64,000 bases of DNA from Flavobacteriales bacterium (GTDB taxonomy: Bacteria > Bacteroidota > Bacteroidia > Flavobacteriales_F > PHOS-HE28): contig JADJDP010000016.1 of assembly GCA_016702645.1 (NCBI GenBank), forward strand, positions 1-64,000, read 5' to 3'. The notes beneath the pieces are model-generated. The model did no database searches and had not been told where the DNA came from. It saw only the letters and a list, made by a program, of their open reading frames with translations. The translations under genes were made by a program, and so were the position numbers. Positions 36,045 through 44,573 of this stretch are shown piece after piece. How positions within the stretch are numbered: position 1 is the stretch's first letter; every line of letters begins with the position of its first letter.

Positions 36045-37475
36045 ATGACGCTCATTCGTTCCATTTCCGGCATTCGTGGCACCATCGGTGGTGCTCCGGG
36101 CGAAGGCCTTACACCCATCGATGTGGTCCGCTACACCGCGGCCTTTACAACGCTCATGCGGCAACGTTCAGCGAGCACTTCGGTACCCGAGCGCGCCAAC
36201 CGGCGTCCGCGCATGGTGCTGGGGCGCGATGCACGCATCAGTGGTCCCATGGTATCGGACCTCGTGCGCGGCACGCTCACGGGCATGGGCTACGATGTGG
36301 TGGACCTGGACCTTGCAACAACTCCCACCGTGGAGTTGGCCGTACCGGGCGAAAAGGCAGATGGTGGCATCATCCTGACCGCAAGCCACAACCCGGGCCA
36401 ATGGAACGCGCTGAAGCTGCTCAACGCCAAGGGTGAGTTCATCAGTGCTGCCGATGGCGCGGAAGTCCTGCGCATCGCCGAGGAGGGCAACTACCAGTTC
36501 GCTCCGGTGGAACAGCTCGGTACGGTGCGCAGCGCCAGCGGGTGGACCGGCAAGCACATCGATGCGATCCTGGAGCTGGACCTGGTGGATGTGGAAGCCA
36601 TCCGCAAAGCGAACCTGCGCGTGGTGGTTGATGCGGTGAACTCCGTAGGAGGTGAGGCTGTTCCTGCGCTACTCACTGCGTTGGGTGTGCTGCAAGTGGT
36701 GGAGATCCATTGCACACCCACCGGCCATTTTCCGCACAACCCGGAACCACTTCCGGAGAACCTCACCGACCTGTGCTCGGCCGTGCGCAAACACCGCGCT
36801 CACTTCGGCATCGCCGTGGACCCGGATGTGGACCGCCTTGCGCTGGTGTGTGAGGATGGCAGCTTCTTCGGTGAAGAGTACACCTTGGTGGCATGTGCCG
36901 ACCATGTGCTCGCACATCGCCCCGGCGATACGGTAAGCAACCTCAGCAGCACGCGCGCATTGGACGATATCGCGGCGAAGCACGGACGAAAGCGCCACGC
37001 CAGCGCCGTGGGCGAGGTGAACGTGGTGGAGACCATGAAGGCCGTGGGCGCTGCGATAGGCGGTGAGGGGAACGGCGGAGTGATCCTTGGTGAGTTGCAC
37101 TACGGCCGCGACGCGCTCGTGGGCATCGCGCTGTTCCTTACGCTCTATGCACGCAGTGGCAAAACCTGTTCGGAACTGCGCAAGACCTACCCGGATTACT
37201 TCATCAGCAAGAACAAGGTCGAACTCGCCCCCGGCATGGATGTGCAAGCCATCGTGGATTCCATCGGCGCACGGTACAAAGGGCAGCCCCACAGCACGGT
37301 CGATGGTCTTCGGATCGAATTCGGGAATACATGGGTGCATTTGCGCCGCAGCAACACGGAGCCCATCATCCGGATCTATGCCGAGGCGGCAACCAAGGAG
37401 GAGGCCGATGCGCTGGCTGGCAGGATCATGAGCGAGCTCGGCGAGGTGGCAGGCATTCCCGCCGCCGCTCGGTAA
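36045..37475 (+). CDS. glmM: Phosphoglucosamine mutase
   Basis: 476-residue phosphohexomutase interconverting glucosamine-6-P and glucosamine-1-P for cell-wall precursor synthesis. Opening SISGIRGTIGG is typical of Bacteroidota GlmM. The phosphoserine loop is TASHNPGQWNALK, the metal loop is DPDVDRL, the sugar loop is GGVILGELHYGRD, and the C-terminal phosphate-binding loop RRSNTEPIIRIYAE. The start MTLIRS is chosen because the very long open frame upstream is antisense to the TPR gene. A phosphomannomutase activity cannot be excluded. Confidence 0.92.
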   Translation: MTLIRSISGIRGTIGGAPGEGLTPIDVVRYTAAFTTLMRQRSASTSVPERANRRPRMVLGRDARISGPMVSDLVRGTLTGMGYDVVDLDLATTPTVELAVPGEKADGGIILTASHNPGQWNALKLLNAKGEFISAADGAEVLRIAEEGNYQFAPVEQLGTVRSASGWTGKHIDAILELDLVDVEAIRKANLRVVVDAVNSVGGEAVPALLTALGVLQVVEIHCTPTGHFPHNPEPLPENLTDLCSAVRKHRAHFGIAVDPDVDRLALVCEDGSFFGEEYTLVACADHVLAHRPGDTVSNLSSTRALDDIAAKHGRKRHASAVGEVNVVETMKAVGAAIGGEGNGGVILGELHYGRDALVGIALFLTLYARSGKTCSELRKTYPDYFISKNKVELAPGMDVQAIVDSIGARYKGQPHSTVDGLRIEFGNTWVHLRRSNTEPIIRIYAEAATKEEADALAGRIMSELGEVAGIPAAAR

Positions 37476-37480
37476 TTTCG
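37473..37480 (+). promoter_or_regulatory. -7 box TAATTTCG overlapping the glmM stop
   Basis: TAnnTTyG element whose TAA is the glmM stop codon. The cysteine desulfurase ATG follows 31 bases later. Confidence 0.4.
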
Positions 37481-37511
37481 CCCGGCTTTCAAGAGGCACC
37501 TGCACGCGCCC

Positions 37512-38660
37512 ATGACCAAGATCTACCTGGATAACGCCGCCACCACACCGCTTGCTCCGGAGGTTTTCGATGCAATGCTGCCCTACCTGAAGGAGCACTT
37601 CGGGAATCCGTCGGCGATACACGCCTATGGCCGTAAGACGCGCGCGGCGGTGGAGCAGGCACGGCGCACGGTTGCGCACTTGCTCCATTGCGCACCTGGC
37701 GAGATCATCTTCACGAGCGGAGGAACGGAAGCGGACAACACGGTGGTCGATGGCGCGGTTCGCGACCTGGGAGTGAAGCACATCATCACCTCGCCCATCG
37801 AGCACCACGCGGTCGAGTTGACGGCGCATGCGCTCGGGCATACAGGCACTCAGGTACACTGGCTGCGTCTGGAGTCCGATGGCAAGCCCGAGGTCGCGCA
37901 CTTGGAGGAACTGCTGAAAGCCACTCAGGGTCAGGGTGTGCTTGTCTCGCTGATGCATGCGAACAACGAGATCGGAACACGCATCGATCTGGACGCCATC
38001 GGTGGTCTTTGTCGGAAGTACGGCGCGCTCTTCCACAGCGATACCGTGCAGACGATGGGTCACTACCGGTTCGATCTCGAGAAGCAGCCCGTTGACTTCA
38101 TCACCTGTGCAGCGCACAAGTTCCACGGGCCCAAGGGTGTGGGCTTCCTGTACATGCGCAGTGGTGCAGGCCTGAAGCCGATGATCCTCGGTGGATCACA
38201 AGAGCGCAACATGCGGGCGGGCACCGAGAACATCCACGGCATCGTGGGCTTGGCGAAAGCGATGGAGCTTGCCTACCACGATGTGGAAGAGCACCAACAC
38301 CACGTGCAGGGCCTGAAGGACCTCATGAAGAAGCGTCTCCAGGAGGGGATCCCAGGCGTTGGTTTCAATGGTGATCCCGGCCCGGACAGTTTGTACACCG
38401 TGCTCAGTGTGCGCTTCCCCGATGATGGCAAGAGCGAGATGCTGCTCTACAATCTGGACATCGAAGGCGTTGCGTGCAGCGGCGGCAGTGCGTGCAGCAG
38501 CGGCAGCAACACCGGCAGCCATGTGCTCACGGCGCTTTATCCCGGGCGACCCGGCGCGAACATCCGCTTCTCTTTCAGCCGGTACTCGACGGCCGCTGAG
38601 GTGGAGCAGGCTGTTGGCATCCTGAAGCGGATCTTCCAGTTGGAGACAGTCAAGGTCTAG
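37512..38660 (+). CDS. Cysteine desulfurase (NifS/IscS-like)
   Basis: PLP enzyme releasing sulfur from cysteine for Fe-S clusters or thio-modification. 382 residues. Opening IYLDNAATTPLAPEV is canonical. FTSGGTEADN contacts PLP, CAAHKFHGPKG supplies the Schiff-base Lys, and the mobile loop CSGGSACSSGSNTGSHVL holds the catalytic Cys (group I type). No Fe-S scaffold gene is adjacent, so a general housekeeping role is likely. Confidence 0.94.
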   Translation: MTKIYLDNAATTPLAPEVFDAMLPYLKEHFGNPSAIHAYGRKTRAAVEQARRTVAHLLHCAPGEIIFTSGGTEADNTVVDGAVRDLGVKHIITSPIEHHAVELTAHALGHTGTQVHWLRLESDGKPEVAHLEELLKATQGQGVLVSLMHANNEIGTRIDLDAIGGLCRKYGALFHSDTVQTMGHYRFDLEKQPVDFITCAAHKFHGPKGVGFLYMRSGAGLKPMILGGSQERNMRAGTENIHGIVGLAKAMELAYHDVEEHQHHVQGLKDLMKKRLQEGIPGVGFNGDPGPDSLYTVLSVRFPDDGKSEMLLYNLDIEGVACSGGSACSSGSNTGSHVLTALYPGRPGANIRFSFSRYSTAAEVEQAVGILKRIFQLETVKV

Positions 38661-38682
38661 CGAGATCTCGAGGCGTTGGCGA

Positions 38683-39234
38683 TCAAGCTTCCATCCTCCT
38701 TCGCGCCTCCATCGCCCAGCCTAGTTCATCGAGCATATGCTTGGCGCGCTTGCCCCAGCTTTCCGCGTCAGCCGGTGTTCCGGCTTCGTCGAACGCCTCT
38801 TGCGCTTTCGGCACCGGCATGTGCGCCACCACCCACGCCCTGATCTTCCATAGTGAGAAAAGAAGGGAGGTGATCACCTGTGTGCCGCCGAACGAGCCAT
38901 CGCTCACCGTGGCGATAGCCACCGGCTTTCTGCGCCACTCGTCGGTAAGAAGGTCCACGATGTTCTTGGTGCTTGCCGGATAGCCACCGTTGTATTCGGG
39001 TGTCACGATGATCACCCCATCGGCCTTGCGCACACGTTCTGCGAAGTCCACTGTCTTCGGGGAAGGGTCCTTTTGGTGGCGCAGGCGTTCGTGGAAGATG
39101 GGGAAGTCGTATTCCTTCAGATCGAGGATCTCCACGGTGTTGCTGTTCGCGGCGATGGTCTTCTGGAGGAAGAGCGCCACACGATGGCTCTTGCGCCCTT
39201 CGCGCACACTGGCTGAAATGATGACGAGATGCAT
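38683..39234 (-). CDS. NADPH-dependent FMN reductase family protein
   Basis: 183-residue flavodoxin-fold oxidoreductase (FMN_red family). The FMN phosphate loop is SASVREGRKSHRVALFL; TPEYNGGYPASTKNIVD is the family hallmark; and VSDGSFGGTQV follows. Starts at MHLVIISAS. The ribosome-binding GGGAGG just upstream lies in a hairpin (39240-39259). Substrate unknown; quinone or azo reduction are usual family activities. Confidence 0.9.
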   Translation of the reverse strand: MHLVIISASVREGRKSHRVALFLQKTIAANSNTVEILDLKEYDFPIFHERLRHQKDPSPKTVDFAERVRKADGVIIVTPEYNGGYPASTKNIVDLLTDEWRRKPVAIATVSDGSFGGTQVITSLLFSLWKIRAWVVAHMPVPKAQEAFDEAGTPADAESWGKRAKHMLDELGWAMEARRRMEA

Positions 39235-39239
39235 GTGTT

Positions 39240-39259
39240 CCTCCCGATCGTTCGGGAGG
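39240..39259 (-). promoter_or_regulatory. Hairpin covering the ribosome-binding site
   Basis: CCTCCCGAACGATCGGGAGG on the minus strand forms an 8-bp stem with a 4-nt loop and includes the GGGAGG ribosome-binding site 5 bases before the ATG of the FMN reductase gene. Confidence 0.5.
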
Positions 39260-39293
39260 GGCAAGGTAGCGAGCGTGCGCCCGGAAGACCGGG

Positions 39294-40082
39294 TCAGAGC
39301 TGGTTCCGATCTATCGCGAGCTTTTGCCGCACTTGCGCGGCATAGCGAACGCCGATGGGGATGACCTGTTCCTGTTTTTCCATGATCAGATCAGGACCGG
39401 CAACGGCCGTGATCTTGTCCTTTCGTACGATGTAGGAACGGTGGACGCGCAGGAAAGCATCCGCTGGCAGGCGTTGCTCCATCTCGTTCATGGTGGAATG
39501 CACCACGTAGCGCCGCTCCTTCACATGAATGCCGACGTAGTCCTTCAACGCCTCCACGTACTGGATATCGCGCAGGGGAATACCCTCTTCGCGATCCTTC
39601 TGGTGGATGAAGAGGCTTGCGTTCCCGTCCTTCCCGGTGAGGATCCCCAGCAGGCGATCCCGCTGGTGTACCACGTTCAAGTGACGATCATGATTGTACA
39701 GGGCAACGTCCACGGCAGCCAGCACATCCACCGACTTGTACGGTTTGGTGATGAAGGTGTGCGGTACCGCGAGACGCGCGCGGCTCAAGGTGGCCGCATC
39801 GCTGTTGGCCGAGATGAAGATCACCGGCGTTCCGGAGCGTTCGCGGATCACATGCGCCGCATCGATGCCTGAGCCGCCGTTGCGCAACTGGATGTCCATC
39901 AACACCAAGGCTGGTCGCAATTCCTCGCAAAGTGTTATCGCCTCCTCCTGCGAGGCGCAGGCCCCGATCACTTGATGGCCGTGTGCTTCCAGGAGCATCT
40001 CAAGGTCCTTGCGAACGATCGCTTCATCCTCCACCAAGAGGATGCGAGCGGATCTGCGTGGTTCGGTCGAGCGTACTTCCAT
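39294..40082 (-). CDS. LytTR-type response regulator
   Basis: 262-residue two-component regulator: receiver domain (ILLVEDEAIVRKDL, phospho-Asp in PALVLMDIQL, Thr/Lys in ITKPYKS) and C-terminal LytTR DNA-binding domain (IPLRDIQYVEALKDYVGIHV, FLRVHRSYIVRKDKI). The linker is longer than average. No histidine kinase gene is adjacent, so it is an orphan here. Start at MEVRSTEPRRS, as the upstream extension adds no domain. Confidence 0.93.
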   Translation of the reverse strand: MEVRSTEPRRSARILLVEDEAIVRKDLEMLLEAHGHQVIGACASQEEAITLCEELRPALVLMDIQLRNGGSGIDAAHVIRERSGTPVIFISANSDAATLSRARLAVPHTFITKPYKSVDVLAAVDVALYNHDRHLNVVHQRDRLLGILTGKDGNASLFIHQKDREEGIPLRDIQYVEALKDYVGIHVKERRYVVHSTMNEMEQRLPADAFLRVHRSYIVRKDKITAVAGPDLIMEKQEQVIPIGVRYAAQVRQKLAIDRNQL

Positions 40083-40202
40083 GGAAATGGAGCGGTCGAT
40101 AGGACGACCATGCACAACGTAGTCATGTATCGGTCGAGGGTCCAGCGGATCCCCGATGAAACGGGATATGATCCGGACGAGGTGGAAAGGACGGGGGCCG
40201 GA

Positions 40203-40766
40203 CTAGCGCGCGCTCCTCAACACACGTTCTATCTGGTGGAAGTGCCGCACCTGATGTGCAACCGGGAAGCGGAACGCGTCCCCGGCCCTGAACCGCACGA
40301 TGGGACCGAGCGAACTTGCCACCTTCATCGCGTTGAGGTCCGTGTGTTCGGACCGCTCGAGCAAGGCCAGAAAGCCTTCGCACATCGTTACGAAGCGGTC
40401 GATGCTGCCGGAAGAGGCTCCATCGAGTTTTCGTGGTTCGAATTTCCCCAAGGTCTTCATGCGCATAGGGATCGTTCCATCGGCACGCGGCGTCATGCTT
40501 TTCACGCTGTACGCTCCGAGCCAACCCGGTGTGAACACGGGGTTGAACTTCAGCTTGGCGGCCTTGCGATCGAAGACCTCCCTGAGGTTCCGCAAATAGA
40601 TGCCACTGCTGAGGTTCATGTGTTCAAAGACCTCCAACGTGTTCCACTGCTCAGGCGCAGGTCGGTGCAATAGTTGCGCAGCGGGTAGCGCGCGGATCTG
40701 CTGTGCGCGTGCGATCTGTTCCTCCAAGGTGGATCGCAGGTCCGAGATGAGTTGCAGGCTGTCCAT
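40203..40766 (-). CDS. DinB family protein
   Basis: About 187 residues from MDSLQLISDL; a Met 16 codons upstream is also possible. DinB four-helix bundle: WNTLEVFEHMNLSSGIYLRNLREVF carries the first His ligand, and VAHQVRHFHQIERVL the last pair, giving the three-His metal triad typical of the superfamily (thiol transferases and hydrolases). It lies downstream of a Crp-family gene on the same strand, probably its target or partner. Substrate unknown. Confidence 0.83.
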   Translation of the reverse strand: MDSLQLISDLRSTLEEQIARAQQIRALPAAQLLHRPAPEQWNTLEVFEHMNLSSGIYLRNLREVFDRKAAKLKFNPVFTPGWLGAYSVKSMTPRADGTIPMRMKTLGKFEPRKLDGASSGSIDRFVTMCEGFLALLERSEHTDLNAMKVASSLGPIVRFRAGDAFRFPVAHQVRHFHQIERVLRSAR

Positions 40767-40838
40767 GTCGTGTTCCGCTACTTGTTCAGCGATGATGCGA
40801 AGTACACGCAGCACATGTTCTACAGCGCTTGACCTGGA

Positions 40839-41405
40839 TCAAGAACGCTTGGCCCGCAGGCGGCTGAAGGTCTCAGGGGTCATGCGCAGATAGCTGGCGA
40901 TGTCCTTCTGTGGCACCAACTGCAGGAGTTGCGGACTGCGCTTGACCAACCGGTCGTAACGTTCTTCCGCGCTCAGGCTCAGTTGCTCTATCTCTCGCGT
41001 CGCGCGTCCCTGGATGAGCTCTTCCAGGATCAAGCGGCCGAAGCGGTCCATCACGGGCAATTCGCTGTAGAGTTCCTGGAGCGCGCCGTGTTCGATCCCC
41101 CACAACACGCTGTCCGTGACCGCCAGGATATCGAAGCGGCTCGGCTTGCGTGAAACGAAGGAGTCGTAGGCCCCGCTCCAGCTATGGTCATAGGAAAAGC
41201 CGATGCATACGTCCTCACCGTCGTCCGGGAAGCTCATGCGTTGCACACCGCTGTCCACGATGTAGAAACGCTGTTCCACCTCCCCAACGCGGCAAATGTG
41301 CGCGCCTTTGCTGAAGCCAAGTTCTTTCCATGCGGGAGCAATGCGGTGCCAATCCTCATCGCGGAGCGTCACATACCGCTCCATGGTACGGCGAACGATG
41401 TGCAT
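40839..41405 (-). CDS. Crp/Fnr family transcriptional regulator
   Basis: 188 residues. N-terminal cyclic-nucleotide-binding jelly roll (FSKGAHICRVGEVEQRFYIVDSGVQRM), a long dimer helix, and a C-terminal winged helix: VPQKDIASYLRMTPETFSRLRA. Typical of the short Bacteroidota Crp type without conserved Cys, so not an FNR oxygen sensor. A TAGCTTGG element lies 4 bases before the start, suggesting a leaderless transcript. Operon with the DinB gene. Confidence 0.9.
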   Translation of the reverse strand: MHIVRRTMERYVTLRDEDWHRIAPAWKELGFSKGAHICRVGEVEQRFYIVDSGVQRMSFPDDGEDVCIGFSYDHSWSGAYDSFVSRKPSRFDILAVTDSVLWGIEHGALQELYSELPVMDRFGRLILEELIQGRATREIEQLSLSAEERYDRLVKRSPQLLQLVPQKDIASYLRMTPETFSRLRAKRS

Positions 41406-41428
41406 GCCGCCAAGCTAGTGGAAGGTGG

Positions 41429-41943
41429 CTACGGGTTCGTCCCGACGGAGAGGGTGAGCCGTTCCAGCAACTCATCCACGCCCGCCGACGCGATCACGCG
41501 AGTGGGGCCGTGCAGGAAACCATCCCGGTCCATGCGTTCGATCTGCTGCAACAGCGGTGTGTAGAACCCGTTCACGTTGAGCAGGCCAATGGGCTTGTTG
41601 TGCAAGCCGAGTTGCCGCCACGTGAGGAGTTCGAATAGTTCGTCCAGCGTTCCGAAGCCACCGGGCAGGGCGATCACCGCTTGGCTCAGCTCGTGCATGC
41701 GCATCTTCCGCTCGTGCATGTCCCGCACGATGATCAGCTCGGTGAGGCCACGGTGTGCCAGTTCCTTCTCCACCATGAAGCCCGGGATCACGCCGATCAC
41801 TTCGCCACCGGCTTGCAGCGTCCACCACCGTACACCACACCCATGCCGCGCAAGGCGATGGCGCGACCGGTGGCTTGGGCAGCTTGCAGTATCCCGGTAT
41901 CGGTGCCGGAGTTGGCTCCGCAGAATACAGCGATGCGTTGCAT
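41429..41943 (-). CDS. LOG family protein, TIGR00730 (internal deletion)
   Basis: Rossmann-fold LOG family member (cytokinin riboside 5'-monophosphate phosphoribohydrolase-like). The N-terminal strand IAVFCGANSGTD and the catalytic motif PGGFGTLDELFELLTWRQLG are intact. Between VVYGGG and LQAGGEVIGVIPGFM about ten residues expected in the family (NVGLMG region) are absent and the frame changes, near 41818-41825. So either a roughly 30-base deletion really occurred, which would damage the nucleotide-binding loop, or the assembly collapsed here. Start at MQRIAVF, 3 bases from the upstream gene's stop. Confidence 0.75.
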
Positions 41944-41946
41944 GAT

Positions 41947-43191
41947 CTACATCGCCGCGATCTTCTCGCTCTTGTACACCCCGGCCAGCAGCTTCTCGTT
42001 CACGGTCTTGAAGTGCTGGACGGTGTAGTTCACATCCTCGATGGTGTGGGCGGCGGTGGGGATGAGGCGGAGCAGGATGGTGTCCTTGGGCACCACCGGG
42101 TACACCACGATGCTGCAGAAGATGCCGTGGTTCTCGCGCAGGTCCACGATAACGTTGGTGGCTTCGGGGATGCCGCCGTGCATGTAAACGGGCGTAACGC
42201 AACTGTTGGTGTTGCCAATGTTGAGGCCAGCGTTCTTCAGGCCGCTCTGCAACGCATCGGTGATGGTCCAGAGCTTCTCGCTCAACTCGGGCATGGTTCG
42301 GATCATGTCCAGCCGCTTCAGGGCCCCGATGACGATGGGCATGGGCAGGCTCTTCGCGAAGGTCTGGCTGCGCATGTTGTAGCGCATGTACATCATCACA
42401 TCCTCGGGTCCGCTGATGAAAGCACCGATGCTGGCCATCGCTTTGGCGAAGGTCCCGAAGTACACGTCCACTTCATCCTGCACGCCTTGGGCATCGGCGG
42501 TACCCCGTCCATCGCGGCCCATCATCCCGAAACCGTGGGCATCGTCCACGAAGAGCCGGAAGTTGTACTTCGCCTTTCGCTCCACGATCTCCTTCAACTT
42601 GCCTTGGTCGCCGGCCATTCCGAAGACCCCCTCTGTCATGACCAGTATACCGCCGCCGGTCTCCTTGGTGAGTTTGGCAGCGTTCTCCAGTTGTTTGTCC
42701 AAGCTGGCCATGTCGTTGTGCTGGAACACGAAACGTTTGCCCATGTGCAGGCGCGCGCCGTCGATCATGCAGGCGTGGCACTCGCTGTCGTAAACGAGCA
42801 CGTCGTGGCGGGAGAGCAGCGCTTCAATGGCGCTCATGCAGCCCTGGTAGCCGTAGTTGAGCAGGAAGGTGTCCTCCTTGCCCATGAAATCGCTCAGTTC
42901 GTTCTCCAGTTGCTCGTGGTACTTGGTCTGTCCGCTCATCATGCGGGCACCCATGGGATAGGCCATGCCCCAGTCCTTGGCGGCCTGGGCATCCACGGCG
43001 CGTACATCGGGGTGGTTAGCAAGGCCGAGGTAGTTGTTCAAGCTCCAAACCAGTACCGGCTTGCCCCGGAAGGTCATGTGGGCACCCAGTTCGCCCTCTA
43101 ACTTCGGGAAGCTGAAGTAGCCGTGGCTGCTCTTGGCATGGCGACCAATGGGCCCCATGTCCTTGCGGATCTTGTCGAAGATGTCGTTCAT
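41947..43191 (-). CDS. Alpha-oxoamine synthase family (serine palmitoyltransferase/CFAT-like)
   Basis: 414-residue PLP enzyme of the class that condenses an amino acid with an acyl-CoA or acyl-ACP. Family features: NNYLGLANHPDV near the N-terminus, YDSECHACMIDGARL, and LFVDDAHGFGMMG with PLP-binding Asp/His. GTFAKAMASIGAFISG is in the position of the lysine loop. The long N-terminus and RPMGARMMSGQTKYHEQLE-like region resemble Bacteroidota serine palmitoyltransferases and cysteate acyltransferases, not KBL or BioF. So first step of sphingolipid or sulfonolipid synthesis is likely. Substrate not decidable from the sequence. Confidence 0.83.
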   Translation of the reverse strand: MNDIFDKIRKDMGPIGRHAKSSHGYFSFPKLEGELGAHMTFRGKPVLVWSLNNYLGLANHPDVRAVDAQAAKDWGMAYPMGARMMSGQTKYHEQLENELSDFMGKEDTFLLNYGYQGCMSAIEALLSRHDVLVYDSECHACMIDGARLHMGKRFVFQHNDMASLDKQLENAAKLTKETGGGILVMTEGVFGMAGDQGKLKEIVERKAKYNFRLFVDDAHGFGMMGRDGRGTADAQGVQDEVDVYFGTFAKAMASIGAFISGPEDVMMYMRYNMRSQTFAKSLPMPIVIGALKRLDMIRTMPELSEKLWTITDALQSGLKNAGLNIGNTNSCVTPVYMHGGIPEATNVIVDLRENHGIFCSIVVYPVVPKDTILLRLIPTAAHTIEDVNYTVQHFKTVNEKLLAGVYKSEKIAAM

Positions 43192-43247
43192 GGTAGGGTG
43201 GTGGGGTGGACCGTTAGCCCGCAGGAACAGGGGGATGAACGGCCGGT

Positions 43248-43255
43248 CAAAGGTA
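43248..43255 (-). promoter_or_regulatory. -7 box TACCTTTG
   Basis: Exact TAnnTTTG on the minus strand about 55 bases before the alpha-oxoamine synthase start. Confidence 0.45.
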
Positions 43256-43325
43256 AAAGCGGGTCCATACCAGTTAAGGCTTGCCAACGTTGGTTGCCAA
43301 CACCCGCCTGCTTACCCCGCCCGGC

Positions 43326-43333
43326 TATCTTCG
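43326..43333 (+). promoter_or_regulatory. -7 box TATCTTCG for bamD operon
   Basis: TAnnTTyG element 14 bases before the bamD ATG, identical to the fabI box. Confidence 0.45.
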
Positions 43334-43347
43334 CCGCCCTTCCCAGG

Positions 43348-44217
43348 ATGACCCCAACCACCGGCTCCCGTCCTTCCCTCTCACCACCCGTGTTCCTTGC
43401 TTCCGCAGCCGGCATTGCGCTGTGGCTCCTGTTGCTGGTGGGAGGAAGTACCACGCTCTCCTCGTGCAGTGACTTCAATCGGGCCCTCAAGAGCGACAGC
43501 ATCCCTTACAAAATGGAGGTGGCCGAGAAGTTCTACAACAAAGGCGGCTACGATCGGGCCATCCCCCTGCTCGAAGAACTGATATTGCTGCGGCGGGGCA
43601 CTGCGGACAGTGAGAAGGTGGGCTATCTGCACGCCAAGGCCTTTTTCCTCATGAAGGACTACACCTTGGGGTCCTACTACTTGAGCAACTTCACCAAAAC
43701 CTTCCCCAGCAGCCAGTACGCGGAGGAATGTGCCTTCCTGAACGCCTTTTGCTTCTATAAGAACAGCCCCAACTACGAGTTGGATCAGACCGATACCCGC
43801 ACTGCCCTGGACCAATTGCAGCTCTTCATGATCCGCTACCCGGAAACCACCCTCCGTGATAGCTGCAACACCCTGATGGACCAGTTGCGCATGAAGCTGG
43901 AAGTGAAGGCCTACCACAGCGCCGAGCAGTACTTCCATATGCGCAACTACCAAGCGGCAAGTATCGCCTTTCAGGACTTCATGCGGGTGTACCCCAACAG
44001 CCGCTACCGGGAGGATGCCATGCTCCGGATCCTGCGTGCCGACCACCAATTGGCCCAGAACAGCATTGAAAGCCGCAAGGAGGAGCGATTGCGGGAGGCT
44101 ATCCGCGCATATCGTAATTTCGCCGACGCATACCCGCAGAGCGTGAACATGGACGACGCGGAACGCCTGCACAAGGAACTCAACGACGCCCTGGACCAGC
44201 TCAGCAAGAACAAGTGA
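43348..44217 (+). CDS. bamD: Outer membrane assembly lipoprotein BamD
   Basis: 289-residue lipoprotein of the BAM complex inserting outer-membrane proteins. The signal peptide ends LSSC, after a rather long N-terminal region. TPR-like repeats follow: KFYNKGGYDRAIPLLEEL, AKAFFLMKDYTLGSYYLSNF, AEQYFHMRNYQAASIAFQDF and RILRADHQLAQNS. First gene of the block bamD-rpoZ-coaBC-DUF4835-recN that is conserved in Bacteroidota. Confidence 0.92.
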   Translation: MTPTTGSRPSLSPPVFLASAAGIALWLLLLVGGSTTLSSCSDFNRALKSDSIPYKMEVAEKFYNKGGYDRAIPLLEELILLRRGTADSEKVGYLHAKAFFLMKDYTLGSYYLSNFTKTFPSSQYAEECAFLNAFCFYKNSPNYELDQTDTRTALDQLQLFMIRYPETTLRDSCNTLMDQLRMKLEVKAYHSAEQYFHMRNYQAASIAFQDFMRVYPNSRYREDAMLRILRADHQLAQNSIESRKEERLREAIRAYRNFADAYPQSVNMDDAERLHKELNDALDQLSKNK

Positions 44218-44219
44218 AC

Positions 44220-44564
44220 ATGAACACCAAGCATACCAACGCCGCCAAGACCACGATCACCCGCGATGTGTCCAAGTTGGACCAGGAGATCGGGAACGTT
44301 TATGAGACGGTGGCCATCCTGGGCAAGCGCGCCAACCAGATCAGCGTGCAGATCAAGGAGGAACTGAACGCCAAGCTCGAGGAATTCGCCGTGGTCGGAG
44401 AGAACTTGGAGGAGGTGTACGAAAACCGCGAGCAGATCGAGGTTAGCAAGCACTACGAGCGCATGCCCAAGCCCGGTGCGCTTGCGATCCAGGAGCTACA
44501 GGATGGCAAGCTCTATCACCGCCGTGCGGAAGAGGGTGCTCCTGAGGCTCCCAAGTTGGACTGA
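44220..44564 (+). CDS. rpoZ: RNA polymerase omega subunit (Bacteroidota type)
   Basis: 114 residues. The core TVAILGKRANQISVQIKEEL matches the omega/Rpb6 fold that latches onto the beta-prime subunit. The N-terminus (DVSKLDQEIGNVYE) is the lineage-specific variant. ATG overlaps nothing but lies 2 bases after the bamD stop; strong operon position. Confidence 0.9.
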   Translation: MNTKHTNAAKTTITRDVSKLDQEIGNVYETVAILGKRANQISVQIKEELNAKLEEFAVVGENLEEVYENREQIEVSKHYERMPKPGALAIQELQDGKLYHRRAEEGAPEAPKLD

Positions 44565-44573
44565 TCCATTACC

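Noticed and set aside
41875..43101. 408-codon plus-strand open frame
   Set aside because: Antisense to the alpha-oxoamine synthase, whose motifs are unambiguous.
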